Shown: positions 34,539-42,983 of the stretch, in pieces
How the letters are laid out: the number at the start of each line of letters is the position of its first letter
Position numbering within the stretch: the stretch's first letter is position 1
Source of the DNA: Bog-756 sp035534835
GTDB taxonomy: Bacteria > Actinomycetota > Acidimicrobiia > Acidimicrobiales > RAAP-2
DNA length: 64,000 nucleotides
Assembly (NCBI GenBank): GCA_035534835.1
Contig: DATLRE010000002.1
Span: 1-64,000, forward strand
Direction: 5' to 3'
Translations under genes and position numbers: made by a program
The notes under the pieces: generated by a model
Seen by the model: the letters and a program-made list of their open reading frames with translations, nothing else
Database searches by the model: none
What the model was told of the DNA's origin: nothing

Positions 34539-34669
34539 AGCCCTCCCCGGTGCTCACGCCGCTCCTCGACACGTACCCCGATCCGGGCGACCTGCGGCGA
34601 GGGGACCCGACCGCTGTCGACTGTACCGCCCGGGCGCGTCCGGCCGGGTGACGCATCCGGCCCCGCCGT

Positions 34670-35101
34670 TCAGGCCCTCGAGGGCACCTTCGCCGTCGCC
34701 TCGCCCACGACCTTCTCCTCGCCCTCCGCGTTGCGGAGCCGGACGTCGAGGTCGATCAGGTGGAGGTCGCCCTCGGTCCGCTTCCCGGTGACCACGACGG
34801 ACGACCGGAGCTCCTCGTCGGGCCAGGTCTGGCGGGCGAATCGCACCGTGAACCGCGTGACGTTGCCGGGGCCGACGTAGTCCGTGATGGCCGTGCCGAG
34901 CAGGCCCATCGAGAACATCCCGTGACCGAACACGCTGGGCTGGCCGGCGGCCGTGGCCTTGACCTCGTCGTGGTGCATGGGGTTGTAGTCGCCCGACGCC
35001 CCGGCATAGGCCACCAGGTCGGTCCGGGTCAGGACGTGCGTCCGGGTCGGAGCCTCGTCCCCCTCGGTCACGTCCTCGTAGTAGAGCGCTGCGTCAGCCA
35101 T
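34670..35101 (-). CDS. MaoC-like hot-dog dehydratase
   Basis: 143 residues, single hot-dog domain. YAGASGDYNPMHHDE carries the R-hydratase motif with the catalytic Asp and His, and FGHGMFSMGLLG follows in the hot-dog helix. Family members hydrate trans-2-enoyl-CoA to (3R)-hydroxyacyl-CoA. ATG 35101 has GGAGG upstream. It lies downstream of the FadE34-like gene, an arrangement expected for dehydrogenation followed by hydration, and may pair with the MaoC-N protein at 38945. Confidence 0.85.
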   Translation of the reverse strand: MADAALYYEDVTEGDEAPTRTHVLTRTDLVAYAGASGDYNPMHHDEVKATAAGQPSVFGHGMFSMGLLGTAITDYVGPGNVTRFTVRFARQTWPDEELRSSVVVTGKRTEGDLHLIDLDVRLRNAEGEEKVVGEATAKVPSRA

Positions 35102-35233
35102 TCCCTCGTCCTCCGTCTCCCGGGCTCGCGCCGGTCCGATACCGCAGGTCCACGATCGCACGCGTGAAGCCGGCCCGGCCAGCCCGGGCGCGGGACGTCG
35201 CCCGGCACGCGCCGGAGCCGGGCCGCACCGCGG

Positions 35234-37492
35234 TCAGCGCCCCGGCTCGGGGTCGCGCGGCAGGCCCAGCAGCCGCTCACCGATCACGTTCCGTTGCACC
35301 TCGCTGGTCCCGCCGGCGATCGTCATGCACTTCGACTGCAGCACCATGTAGGCGGAGAACGCGGCGTCCCCCTCGGTGACCGCCCCCTCGGGACCGCACA
35401 GGTCGAGTCCGAATTCGTGCACCCGCTGGTCGAACTCGGCGCCGACCAGCTTGCGCACGCTCGACTCGGACCCGGGCTGGAGCCCGCCGACCGAGCGCAG
35501 GGTCGCCCGCATCCCGAGCTGGGCGAGCGACTGGGCCTCGGCCAGCAGGTGGCCGAGCCGGTCGAGTGTCACCGGGTCCTGGAGCCCGGCATCCGCGGCC
35601 ACCCGCGCCAGCACACCCTCGAGCGCGCCGCCGAAGGCCGAGTCCGTCGAGAGCGACACCCGCTCGTTGGCCAGGGTGGTCCGGGCCAGGCTCCACCCAC
35701 CGTGGACCTCGCCGACCACGCACTCGTCGGGGACGAAGCAGTCGTCGAAGAACACCTCGTTGAAGAGCGCGGCGCCGGTGATCTCCCGCAGGGGGCGGAT
35801 CTCGATGCCGGGCGACGCCATGTCGACCAGGAAGTACGTGATGCCCCGGTGCTTCGGCGCGTCCGGATCGGTCCGGGCCAGGCAGATGCCCCAGTGGGCC
35901 CTCTGGGCCACCGACGTCCACACCTTCTGGCCGGTCAGCGACCACCCGCCGTCGACCCGCGTCGCCCGCGTCGACAACGAGGCCAGGTCGGACCCGGCAC
36001 CCGGCTCGCTGAACAGCTGGCACCAGATGTACTCGCCCCGGAGCGTCGGGCCCACCCATCGTTCGGTCTGCTCCGGCGTCCCGTGGGCCATGATCGTCGG
36101 GAGGGCCCATGCGGCGACCGCCAGGTTCTGCCGTTTCAACCCCGCCTCGGCGCACACCTGGTCGATCACCAGCTGCTCGACCGCCCCGGCGTCGCGGCCC
36201 CACGGCGCCGGCCAGTGCGGCGCCAGGAGGCCGTGGTCGGCCAGTGCCCGGCTCTGCTCGGCCGGGTCCTCGATGGCGGCGATGCCGGCGACCAGCGTCC
36301 GGAGCTCCGCCCGCAGCGTCTCGGCCTCCGGCGGGAGGTCGACGGCCAGCCGGCGACGCCATCCGGCCAGTGCCAGGCGGGCCGACTCGGCGCGCAGGGG
36401 GGCCGTGCCCCCGACGAGTTGGCGCAGCGTGGTGGCCCGGCGCAGGTGGATGTGGGCGTCGTGCTCCCACGTGAAGCCCATCCCGCCCAGCACCTGGATG
36501 GCACCCTTGGCCGCCTCGACGTAGCCGTCGAGGGCCAGGGCGGCCGCCAGCTGCACGCTCAGGCTCCCCTGAGCGGTCTCGTCCCCGGCGTCCGGGTCCT
36601 GCCCGGTGCCGAGCGCCAGCGCCGCGTCCCACGTGGCGGCGACCCCCTGCTCCACGGCCACGAGCATGTTGGCCAGCCGGTGCTTCACCCCCTGGAACTG
36701 ACCGATCGGCCGCCCGAACTGCTCGCGGGTGCGCGCGTGCTCGGCACCGGTCTCGACGCACCAGCGCGCGCCGCCCACGGCGGCGGCCGACAGCACCACG
36801 AGTGCGAGGTCACGGACCAGGCCGGTCGTCGCCCCGTCGAGCACCCGCTCGGGCGCCACCCGGGCCCCCGCGACCGACCATGCCGCGCACGGGCGGGTGG
36901 GGTCGAAGGACGGCAGTGTCGTCACCGAGTCGGCGTCGTCCCGTTCGAGGAGGACCCAGCGGTCGGCGCCGTCGACGCGAGCCGTCGCCAGCACGTGGGT
37001 GACGACGGCGCCGTGCACCAGTGGGCGCACCGTCCCGGTCACCCGCAGGGTCCCGTCGTCCCCCAGGGTGCCGGCGAGTCCCGACGGAGCGACCGGCGAC
37101 CCGTCGACTCCCGCCGTCGGGACGGTGAGCCCCGCGGTCAGGGTCCCGTCGGCGAGTCCGGGCAGGATCCGCTTGGCCAGTGCGGGCCCGCCGGCGGCGG
37201 CGACCACGCCGGCCACGACGGCGGTCGTGTCCCACGGGCCGACGGCGGCGGCGCGACCGAGTTCCTCGGCCACGACGGCCAGCTCGACCAGACCGGCACC
37301 CTGGCCGCCGAACTCCTCCGCCAGGTGGATGCCGAGGAGCCCCTGCCCGGCCAGGTCCCCCCAGTAGGCCGGGATCGCATCGCCCTCGGCGTCGAGCGCG
37401 GTGCGCACCGCACCGGCCACATCGCGGGTCTCGGCCCACCCCTGGACGGCGGCGCGCAGCTCCTCGTGCTCCTCCTGGATCCCGATGGCCAC
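35234..37492 (-). CDS. Fused double-domain acyl-CoA dehydrogenase (FadE34-like)
   Basis: 752 residues made of two acyl-CoA dehydrogenase units in one chain. The first ends with REQFGRPIGQFQGVKHRLA and GGMGFTWEHDAHIHLRRA; the second has QLFSEPGAGSDLASL, GGWSLTGQKVWTS (FAD-binding segments) and ends in IAGGTSEVQRNVIGERLLG. The canonical MCAD catalytic Glu (YEGT) is Gly here in both halves, as in heteromeric steroid-type FadE enzymes. FadE34 of M. tuberculosis is likewise a fused enzyme that acts on steroid side-chain CoA esters; the substrate here is inferred only. GTG 37492 follows doxX by 3 nt with GGAG as ribosome site. Confidence 0.88.
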   Translation of the reverse strand: MAIGIQEEHEELRAAVQGWAETRDVAGAVRTALDAEGDAIPAYWGDLAGQGLLGIHLAEEFGGQGAGLVELAVVAEELGRAAAVGPWDTTAVVAGVVAAAGGPALAKRILPGLADGTLTAGLTVPTAGVDGSPVAPSGLAGTLGDDGTLRVTGTVRPLVHGAVVTHVLATARVDGADRWVLLERDDADSVTTLPSFDPTRPCAAWSVAGARVAPERVLDGATTGLVRDLALVVLSAAAVGGARWCVETGAEHARTREQFGRPIGQFQGVKHRLANMLVAVEQGVAATWDAALALGTGQDPDAGDETAQGSLSVQLAAALALDGYVEAAKGAIQVLGGMGFTWEHDAHIHLRRATTLRQLVGGTAPLRAESARLALAGWRRRLAVDLPPEAETLRAELRTLVAGIAAIEDPAEQSRALADHGLLAPHWPAPWGRDAGAVEQLVIDQVCAEAGLKRQNLAVAAWALPTIMAHGTPEQTERWVGPTLRGEYIWCQLFSEPGAGSDLASLSTRATRVDGGWSLTGQKVWTSVAQRAHWGICLARTDPDAPKHRGITYFLVDMASPGIEIRPLREITGAALFNEVFFDDCFVPDECVVGEVHGGWSLARTTLANERVSLSTDSAFGGALEGVLARVAADAGLQDPVTLDRLGHLLAEAQSLAQLGMRATLRSVGGLQPGSESSVRKLVGAEFDQRVHEFGLDLCGPEGAVTEGDAAFSAYMVLQSKCMTIAGGTSEVQRNVIGERLLGLPRDPEPGR

Positions 37493-37495
37493 GGG

Positions 37496-37975
37496 TCAGG
37501 CTCCGAAGAGGTGGAGCACGTGGTCCAGCGAGAGCACGGCCCAGGACCGGGTGCCCAGAGCCACGGCGGCGGCGAGGATCATCATCAGGTTCTGGCCCTG
37601 CTCGGCCCAGTCGCTGATCATGAGTACGAAGTAGAGGAGGTTGAGGAGGATGCCGGCCACCAGGGCGACGGGTGTGAGGAGGCCGAGGACGAGGCCGAGC
37701 CCGAGCGCGAGCTCGGAGAAGACCACGACGTAGGCCATCGGGATGGGATGGGGCCGGACGACCTTGTCGAAACCGGTCTTGACGAAGCCCCACTTGTGCT
37801 TCTCGGCGACCGAGCCGCCCCATTCGATGCCCGAGCCCCGCTTGAGCCAGCCACCCAGGTCCTTGTGGGCGAAGCTCTTGAGCCACCAGGCCCCGAGGCC
37901 GATGCGGAGCACGGCCATCCAGTACGCGTACTGCGTGGCGGTCAGCAGATCTGTCGACGTGGCGGTGAGGTGCAC
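37496..37975 (-). CDS. DoxX-like membrane protein
   Basis: 159 residues with four hydrophobic segments (VLRIGLGAWWLKSF; PMAYVVVFSELALGLGLVLG; VALVAGILLNLLYFVLM; near the end SWAVLSLDHVLHL). This is the DoxX layout. Conserved Glu and Asn in VFSELALGLGL and LLNLLYF fit the family. DoxX proteins are linked to membrane quinones and oxidative stress, but the role here is unknown. GTG 37975 has a TAGAAA box 6 nt upstream. It is the first gene of the doxX-fadE34-like(-maoC) string and sits behind a KstR-like operator. Confidence 0.8.
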   Translation of the reverse strand: MHLTATSTDLLTATQYAYWMAVLRIGLGAWWLKSFAHKDLGGWLKRGSGIEWGGSVAEKHKWGFVKTGFDKVVRPHPIPMAYVVVFSELALGLGLVLGLLTPVALVAGILLNLLYFVLMISDWAEQGQNLMMILAAAVALGTRSWAVLSLDHVLHLFGA

Positions 37976-37981
37976 GGCTCG

Positions 37982-37987
37982 TTTCTA
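37982..37987 (-). promoter_or_regulatory. Possible -10 box TAGAAA, leaderless start
   Basis: Hexamer 6 nt before the GTG at 37975; the last T of TANNNT is replaced by A, so it is weaker than the others. The palindrome at 38007-38020 would cover its -35 region. Confidence 0.35.
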
Positions 37988-38006
37988 GCATCCCGGGGCC
38001 CGGAAA

Positions 38007-38020
38007 CAGAACCCGTTCTA
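38007..38020. promoter_or_regulatory. KstR-like palindromic operator
   Basis: The 14-mer CAGAACCCGTTCTA matches TnnAACnnGTTnnA, the reported site of the TetR-type repressor KstR of actinobacterial cholesterol genes, at all defined positions except the first T (C here). It lies 32-45 nt before the doxX start and overlaps the expected -35 region, a good place for repression. The downstream FadE34-like gene fits the known regulon type. No kstR gene is in the window. Confidence 0.5.
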
Positions 38021-38078
38021 TCCGCACGTCCGCGCACCGGGGTCCCGGTCGACGCCGGGGTCGGCACGGCGGGCCGCT

Positions 38079-38103
38079 CCCCGATCCGGTCGGCGATCCG
38101 GGG
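38079..38103 (-). terminator. Imperfect hairpin after the crotonase gene
   Basis: CCCCGATC (38079-38086) pairs with GATCCGGGG (38095-38103) with one bulge and an 8-nt loop, directly after the crotonase stop at 38106. It would separate this transcript from the doxX promoter. Confidence 0.45.
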
Positions 38104-38105
38104 CG

Positions 38106-38945
38106 CTACCAGCCCCGGAAGACCGGCGGCCGTCGCTCGGCGAAGGCGGCGAGACCCTCCCTGCAGTCCTCGGTTCCGGTCACGAGCTCCTGGCCGACGG
38201 CCTCGTCCCACAGCGCCGTGGCCCGGTCGGTGTCGAGCGCCCGGTTGGTCAGGTACTTGGCCACCCCGATCGCCTTCGTGGGGGAGCCGGCCAGGCGCGC
38301 GGCCCATGCCCCGGCCTCCGCGAGCAGCTCGTCCCGGGGGACGACCTTGTTGACCAGGCCCATCCGTTCGGCGTCCCGGGCCGGCACGTCGTCGCCGAAG
38401 AAGAAGAGTTCCTTGGCCTTCTGCGGGCCGACGAGCCGGGCCAGCAGGTAGGCGCCGCCGGCGTCGGGGGCGATGCCCCGCCGGATGAAGACCTCGATGA
38501 ACTTGGCCTCCTCGGCCGCCAGCACCAGGTCGCAGGCGAGAGCGAGGTGCATCCCACCCCCCGCCGCGGTGGCGTTGACCGCGGCGATCACCGGCTTCTC
38601 GCAGTCGAGGACGGCGCTCACGAGCCGCTGCCAGCCGGTGCGGATGAGGCGCGCGGCGTCGCCCACCGCCCGGTCCGGGGCGCCGTCGGGCCGGGGCAGC
38701 CCGGGCCCCGACGAACGCAGGTCGGCGCCGGTGCAGAAGCCCTTGTCGCCGGCGCCGGTGAGGACGACGACCCGCACGCCGAGGTCGGCCGAGGCCTCCT
38801 CGAGCCACACGACGACCTGGTCGCGCATCGCCGCGGTGATGGCGTTGCCGGCATCGGGCCGGTTGAGGGTGATCCAGGCCACACCGTCCTCGACCCGGCG
38901 CAGGACGGCGTCGTCGGGTGCGGCCCCGGCAGTGTCGGCAGCCAT
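38106..38945 (-). CDS. Crotonase-family protein, PaaG-like isomerase type
   Basis: 279 residues. The first oxyanion-hole segment is TGAGDKGFCTGADLRSS and the second ATAAGGGMHLALACDL. FIEVFIRRGIAPDAGGAYLL matches the PaaG group, in which the first Glu of enoyl-CoA hydratase is missing and an Asp (in PDAGG) is catalytic, so an isomerase is more likely than a hydratase. ATG 38945 shares one base with the stop of the MaoC-N gene (TGATG overlap), so the two are translated together. Confidence 0.87.
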   Translation of the reverse strand: MAADTAGAAPDDAVLRRVEDGVAWITLNRPDAGNAITAAMRDQVVVWLEEASADLGVRVVVLTGAGDKGFCTGADLRSSGPGLPRPDGAPDRAVGDAARLIRTGWQRLVSAVLDCEKPVIAAVNATAAGGGMHLALACDLVLAAEEAKFIEVFIRRGIAPDAGGAYLLARLVGPQKAKELFFFGDDVPARDAERMGLVNKVVPRDELLAEAGAWAARLAGSPTKAIGVAKYLTNRALDTDRATALWDEAVGQELVTGTEDCREGLAAFAERRPPVFRGW

Positions 38946-39442
38946 CAGATGCGGTGGATGATGTTCATCCGGGACGTGCACACCGGCTCGCCGGTGGCCG
39001 CGTCGCTCCACGCCGTCTCGACGACGACGAAGGTCATGGTCTTGCCCTTCGACTCCTTCTGGTACGCGTCGACGACCATGCCCTTGCCCTCCAGCACGTC
39101 GCCGGCGAAGACCGGGCGGTGGTAGGTGAACTCCTGTTCGCCGTGGAGGATGAGTCCGCCCTTGGCCAGGAGCGGGCCGAGGACCGCGCCCATCGGGTTG
39201 CCGCTCGGCGCCTCGTCGGTCTGGAGTTCGGGATAGGCCCCGAAGTTGCCCATGACGAAGGGGTAGGTGGGGGGTGCCGGGATCCCGGGCAGGCCGGCGT
39301 CGGCGGCGGCACGCGGATCGCGGTAGACGGGATCCGCGTCCTTGACGGCGTCGGCGAACAAGGCCAGTTGCCCGCGCTCCACGGTGACCACGGTGGTTCC
39401 CGTCGGCGTTCCGATGATCGTGCTGAGGATGTCGTCGGCCAT
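38945..39442 (-). CDS. MaoC N-terminal / FAS1-type dehydratase-like protein
   Basis: 165 residues, hot-dog fold of the MaoC-N type (HadA/HadC-like). LALFADAVKDADPVYRDPRA is the helix segment with partly conserved acidic residues, and LILHGEQEFTYHRPVFAGD precedes the long strands. These proteins usually work as the substrate-binding partner of a MaoC subunit carrying the catalytic Asp/His, and the MaoC gene at 34670 is a candidate partner. ATG 39442 has GGGGGAG upstream. Confidence 0.82.
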   Translation of the reverse strand: MADDILSTIIGTPTGTTVVTVERGQLALFADAVKDADPVYRDPRAAADAGLPGIPAPPTYPFVMGNFGAYPELQTDEAPSGNPMGAVLGPLLAKGGLILHGEQEFTYHRPVFAGDVLEGKGMVVDAYQKESKGKTMTFVVVETAWSDAATGEPVCTSRMNIIHRI

Positions 39443-39633
39443 CTGGGGCTCCCCCTGTGTCGTCGCTGCGCTCGTCCACGCCGCGCTCCGGCGGCCGTGG
39501 CTGGTGCCACCCGTCGCCCGGCGCCGGCCCCTCGCGAGGCCCGCCGGGTGGGCGATAGGGTGCCCGCTGCGCACGCTACCGCGCAAGCCCGGGTCCCGGC
39601 CCGGACCGCGCCGAGCAAGATCGGAGCCCACAC

Positions 39634-40485
39634 ATGGCAGCCATCCCCTCCTTCGAGACCCTCGGCTACGAGGAGGACGACGGCGTCGCGTGGGTCACCC
39701 TCGACCGGCCCGAGGTGTACAACGCGTTCAATGCGGTCATGCAGCGCGAGCTGCGGGCGCTGTGGCGGGCCCTCCGCCGGCACGACGAGGTGCGGGTCGT
39801 CGTGCTGACCGGTGCGGGCGACCGGGCGTTCTGCACGGGCATCGACCGGAACGAGGCCCTGGGCGGCCAGGCGGGCGACCCCACCGTGGGCGAGGACGGC
39901 GAGGCCGTCCACGTCGGCGCGGGCACCACGCCGTTCATGTTCGACGACCCCGGTGAGGACCTCGGGCCGAAGACGTGCGACCTCTGGAAGCCGGTCATCG
40001 GCGCCGTCAACGGGATGGCCTGCGGTGGCGCCTTCTACCTGCTGGGCGAGGTCGACATCGTCATCGCCACCGAGCAGGCCACCTTCTTCGACCCCCACGT
40101 GACCTACGGGATGGCCGCCGCGTTCGAGCCGCTGCAGATGACCGGCAGGATGCCGTTCGGCGAACTCGCCCGCATGACACTGCTCGGCGCGTCCGAGCGC
40201 ATGAGTGCCCAGCGTGCCCACCAGCTCGGCCTGGTGTCCGAGCTGGCCGTGGACGTGGCCGACCTGCGGGAGCGAGCCGGGTGGGCGGCCCGGCAGATCG
40301 CCGACGCGCCGCCCCTCGCGGTGCAGGGATCGCTGCGGGCGCTGTGGGCGGGACGGGACCTCACCCGGGGCCAGGCCCTCGCGCTCGGGTACGCCTTCGT
40401 CGGGCTGGGCAACAGCGAGGCGGCCCTGGCCGAGGGCCAGGAGCGCTTCTCCTCGGGTGCCCGCATCGACTGGCGGCTGCGCTGA
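39634..40485 (+). CDS. Enoyl-CoA hydratase/isomerase family protein
   Basis: 283 residues, crotonase fold. The oxyanion segments are TGAGDRAFCTGIDRNEALGG and GMACGGAFYLLGEVDIVIA. The usual catalytic Glu positions fall in FFDPHVTYGMAAAFEPL, where His occupies the first and Glu comes later, so the reaction is uncertain. ATG 39634 has no strong Shine-Dalgarno; a TAGGGT hexamer at 39556-39561 could be its -10 box. It is divergent from the MaoC-N/crotonase pair and probably belongs to the same pathway. Confidence 0.85.
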   Translation: MAAIPSFETLGYEEDDGVAWVTLDRPEVYNAFNAVMQRELRALWRALRRHDEVRVVVLTGAGDRAFCTGIDRNEALGGQAGDPTVGEDGEAVHVGAGTTPFMFDDPGEDLGPKTCDLWKPVIGAVNGMACGGAFYLLGEVDIVIATEQATFFDPHVTYGMAAAFEPLQMTGRMPFGELARMTLLGASERMSAQRAHQLGLVSELAVDVADLRERAGWAARQIADAPPLAVQGSLRALWAGRDLTRGQALALGYAFVGLGNSEAALAEGQERFSSGARIDWRLR

Positions 40486-40504
40486 CAGCTCCGGGCCGCG
40501 CCGT

Positions 40505-41560
40505 TCAGCGGATCCGGTCGGAGCTGCGGACCGACGGCATGCTGTGGGCCGGGCTGCCCTTCGCCCGCCACGCGTCGTAGCGGTCGAGGAATCCCTGGCC
40601 GAACGGGTCCTCGCCGAGCAGCGGCATCCCGGCCCGCCACACGGTCAGGTCGTCGGGGGCCAGCTCGCCGGCCCGCAGGACGTGGGCCCGGGTGGTGTCG
40701 GCGTCCCCCTGCCGGTGGGCCTCCGCCGCGACCCGGAAGTGGAGCCGGGCGAGCACTTCGTCGTCGGACAGGTCGGCCACCGCGTGGCGCGCCTCGCCCT
40801 CGTCCATCGGCAGCTCGCCCTGGCGGACCCACCGTCGGACCAGTTCCTTGTGGGGCGACGAGTCCGCCCCGGTGAAGTCGGCGAACGTGTCGGTCCCGAA
40901 CGCCTCGCCGTTCGGCCGGGCGATCCTGTCCCCCTCGTCGATCCACACGACCGTCGGCACGTTGGAGATGGCGTAGAGCTCGGTCAGCAGGTGGTGCGGG
41001 TCGTACAGCACCGGCATGGTCAGCCCACCGGCGAAGGGGCGGACGTCGTCGGCGTTCTGGTCGATGGCCACCGCGACCACGGTGAACCCGTCGGGGGCCA
41101 GCTCGTCGTGGAGCGCCTGCCATCCCGGCAGGTCGTAGCGGCAGCCGCACCAGCTCGAGAAGGTCACGAGCAGCTTCTTCAGACCGGACCACTCGTCGAG
41201 CGAACGGGGCACGTCGTCGAGGTCGGGCAGCGTGAAGGCCGGCGCGTCGAGGTCGGCCAGCGCCCGGCGGCGGAGCTCGGCCGGGAGCGCCACGGCCACG
41301 ATGCCGGCGGCCACGTCGACGACGGACGGACGGCCCACCGCCGCGGCCACGGCGGCCACGTCGAGCCGGTCGCCGACGCGGACGGCATCGAGGTCCCGGA
41401 CCGGAACGCACGCGTCGCCGCGGCAGAGGCCGGACGGCGTCATCGCCCAGCCCAGCGCCGCCTGCAGGTCGCCCGGGTCGATCAGGAACGTGCCGCGTGC
41501 CGGGTCGGCCTCGGCGTCCACGAGCGCCACCCGATCCGTGATGATGGTGATCTGGCGCAA
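40505..41560 (-). CDS. TlpA/ResA-like redoxin with CxC motif
   Basis: About 351 residues. A ~120-residue N-terminal region (RVALVDAEADPARGTFLIDP) precedes a thioredoxin-fold domain. It has LLVTFSSWCGCRYDLPGW, with the redox pair CGC rather than CxxC, DGFTVVAVAIDQNADDV and a cis-Pro in ISNVPTVVWID. The C-terminus is helical, TPR-like (HFRVAAEAHRQGDADTTRAH). No signal peptide is seen, so it is likely cytoplasmic. I prefer the TTG start at 41560 with GGGGAGG upstream; GTG 41617, overlapping the murD2 stop by 8 nt, is the alternative. It is the last gene of the murL-murD2 operon. Confidence 0.75.
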   Translation of the reverse strand: MRQITIITDRVALVDAEADPARGTFLIDPGDLQAALGWAMTPSGLCRGDACVPVRDLDAVRVGDRLDVAAVAAAVGRPSVVDVAAGIVAVALPAELRRRALADLDAPAFTLPDLDDVPRSLDEWSGLKKLLVTFSSWCGCRYDLPGWQALHDELAPDGFTVVAVAIDQNADDVRPFAGGLTMPVLYDPHHLLTELYAISNVPTVVWIDEGDRIARPNGEAFGTDTFADFTGADSSPHKELVRRWVRQGELPMDEGEARHAVADLSDDEVLARLHFRVAAEAHRQGDADTTRAHVLRAGELAPDDLTVWRAGMPLLGEDPFGQGFLDRYDAWRAKGSPAHSMPSVRSSDRIR

Positions 41561-41609
41561 CTCGTCCTCCCCGTGTCCGCCCCCACCGTGGCCCGGGTCC
41601 GGCGGACTG

Positions 41610-42983
41610 TCAACCACGGTCGCGGTGCCCGCCCCCCGGCGGTGCCGGCTCCCGTCCGTCCGGCGCATCGAAGCCGGCCGCCTCCGCGAATTCGTGGCTG
41701 CGGGCGCGGTAGCCGCCCCCGCCCTCGGGGGTCGGTGCCCCCGGCGAGAACAGCACGACCCCGCCGGGCGGGGTGAGCCCGGTGGCGACGGCGACGGCCC
41801 CGGTCAGGTCGTCGGCCGTCCGCACGGCGGCGGCCGGCACGCCACCGTCGGCCAGCGCCCCGACCAGCCGGTCGGCGCCCGGGCCCACGACCACCACCGC
41901 GGCCTGCGGGCGGTGGGCACCTACGGCCACCACCAGGGGCGTCGGGTCCACCCCCCGGTCGGCGCCACCCACGATGAGGGTGAGGGGCCGCCCGGCGAAG
42001 GTCCCGACCGATGCGGCCGCGGCGAACGGGTTCGAGGCCAGTGCGTCGTCGACGTAGGTGCGCCCGCCCCGCTCGCCGAGGACCTGGCAGCGCGACGGCA
42101 GCCCGGCGAACCCGTCGACCGCGCCGGCGACGGCGTCCGGCGTGGGCGGGCGCCCGGTCACCAGCAGCGCGCCGGCCACCGCCCCGCACAGGTTCCAGGC
42201 GTTGTGGCGTCCGGGAACCCGCAGGCGTGCACCGTCGGCGACCCGCACCCCGTCCACCACGACCCATCCGTCGTCCCCGACCCGGACACGCCCCTCGGGA
42301 CCGTAGAGGATGCGGTCCGGGTGCCACGCCGTCCGGCGCACCGCTTCGGCGTTGCCCGCACTGACCGCCAATGCCCCTGCGCCGACGAGCCGCAGCTTGT
42401 CGCGGTAGTAGGCCTCGACGCCGCCGTGCCAGTCGAGGTGGTCCGGGGCCAGACTGGTCAGGACCACGGCCCCGGGCGGGGTCGTGACGTCGGCGGCCTG
42501 GTACGAGGAGACCTCCACGACGTACGCGTCGGCCGGCGGCCGGCCGTAGGTGTCGAGGACCGGCACGCCGATGTTGCCGACGAGCGCCACCTCGAGGCCG
42601 TCCCCCCGGAGGACCGCCGCGGTCAGCGCCGCCGTGGTGCTCTTGCCCTTCGTGCCGGTGACGGCGACCACGGGGGCCCGCACGTGGTCCTCCAGCCACA
42701 CGGCCATCGCCGTCGTGACGCGCACGCCCGCCGCCTCGGCGGCGGCCAGTTCCGGCCGGTACCGGCTGACGCCGGGGGACCGCACCACGACGTCCACCTC
42801 GGACCACGGGACGTCGGCCGGGCGCAGGACCGGAGGCCCGTGGAGCCCCGTCGGCCGGTCCGGGCGGTCGTCGACCAGCAGCGGTTCGACGCCCCGCCGA
42901 CGGGCCAGGCCGACGAAGGCGGAGCCCTCGGCCCCCAGCCCCCACACCGCCACCCGCAGGCCGAGCACCTCGTCGAGGGTCAT
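41610..42983 (-). CDS. murD2: Mur ligase, MurD2-type UDP-MurNAc-L-Ala--L-Glu ligase
   Basis: 457 residues, complete Mur ligase. The N-terminal Rossmann part is RVAVWGLGAEGSAFVGLARR, the ATP loop VTGTKGKSTT, the central domain LTSLAPDHLDWHGGVEAYYRDK (written as separate motif LAPDHLDWH plus YYRDK), and the C-terminal domain has LIVGGADRGVDPTPL. On its own it would be called MurD. The ATGA overlap with murL argues that it is MurD2, which adds L-Glu to UDP-MurNAc-L-Ala so that MurL can epimerise it. It is cytoplasmic, in peptidoglycan precursor synthesis. Confidence 0.83.
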   Translation of the reverse strand: MTLDEVLGLRVAVWGLGAEGSAFVGLARRRGVEPLLVDDRPDRPTGLHGPPVLRPADVPWSEVDVVVRSPGVSRYRPELAAAEAAGVRVTTAMAVWLEDHVRAPVVAVTGTKGKSTTAALTAAVLRGDGLEVALVGNIGVPVLDTYGRPPADAYVVEVSSYQAADVTTPPGAVVLTSLAPDHLDWHGGVEAYYRDKLRLVGAGALAVSAGNAEAVRRTAWHPDRILYGPEGRVRVGDDGWVVVDGVRVADGARLRVPGRHNAWNLCGAVAGALLVTGRPPTPDAVAGAVDGFAGLPSRCQVLGERGGRTYVDDALASNPFAAAASVGTFAGRPLTLIVGGADRGVDPTPLVVAVGAHRPQAAVVVVGPGADRLVGALADGGVPAAAVRTADDLTGAVAVATGLTPPGGVVLFSPGAPTPEGGGGYRARSHEFAEAAGFDAPDGREPAPPGGGHRDRG

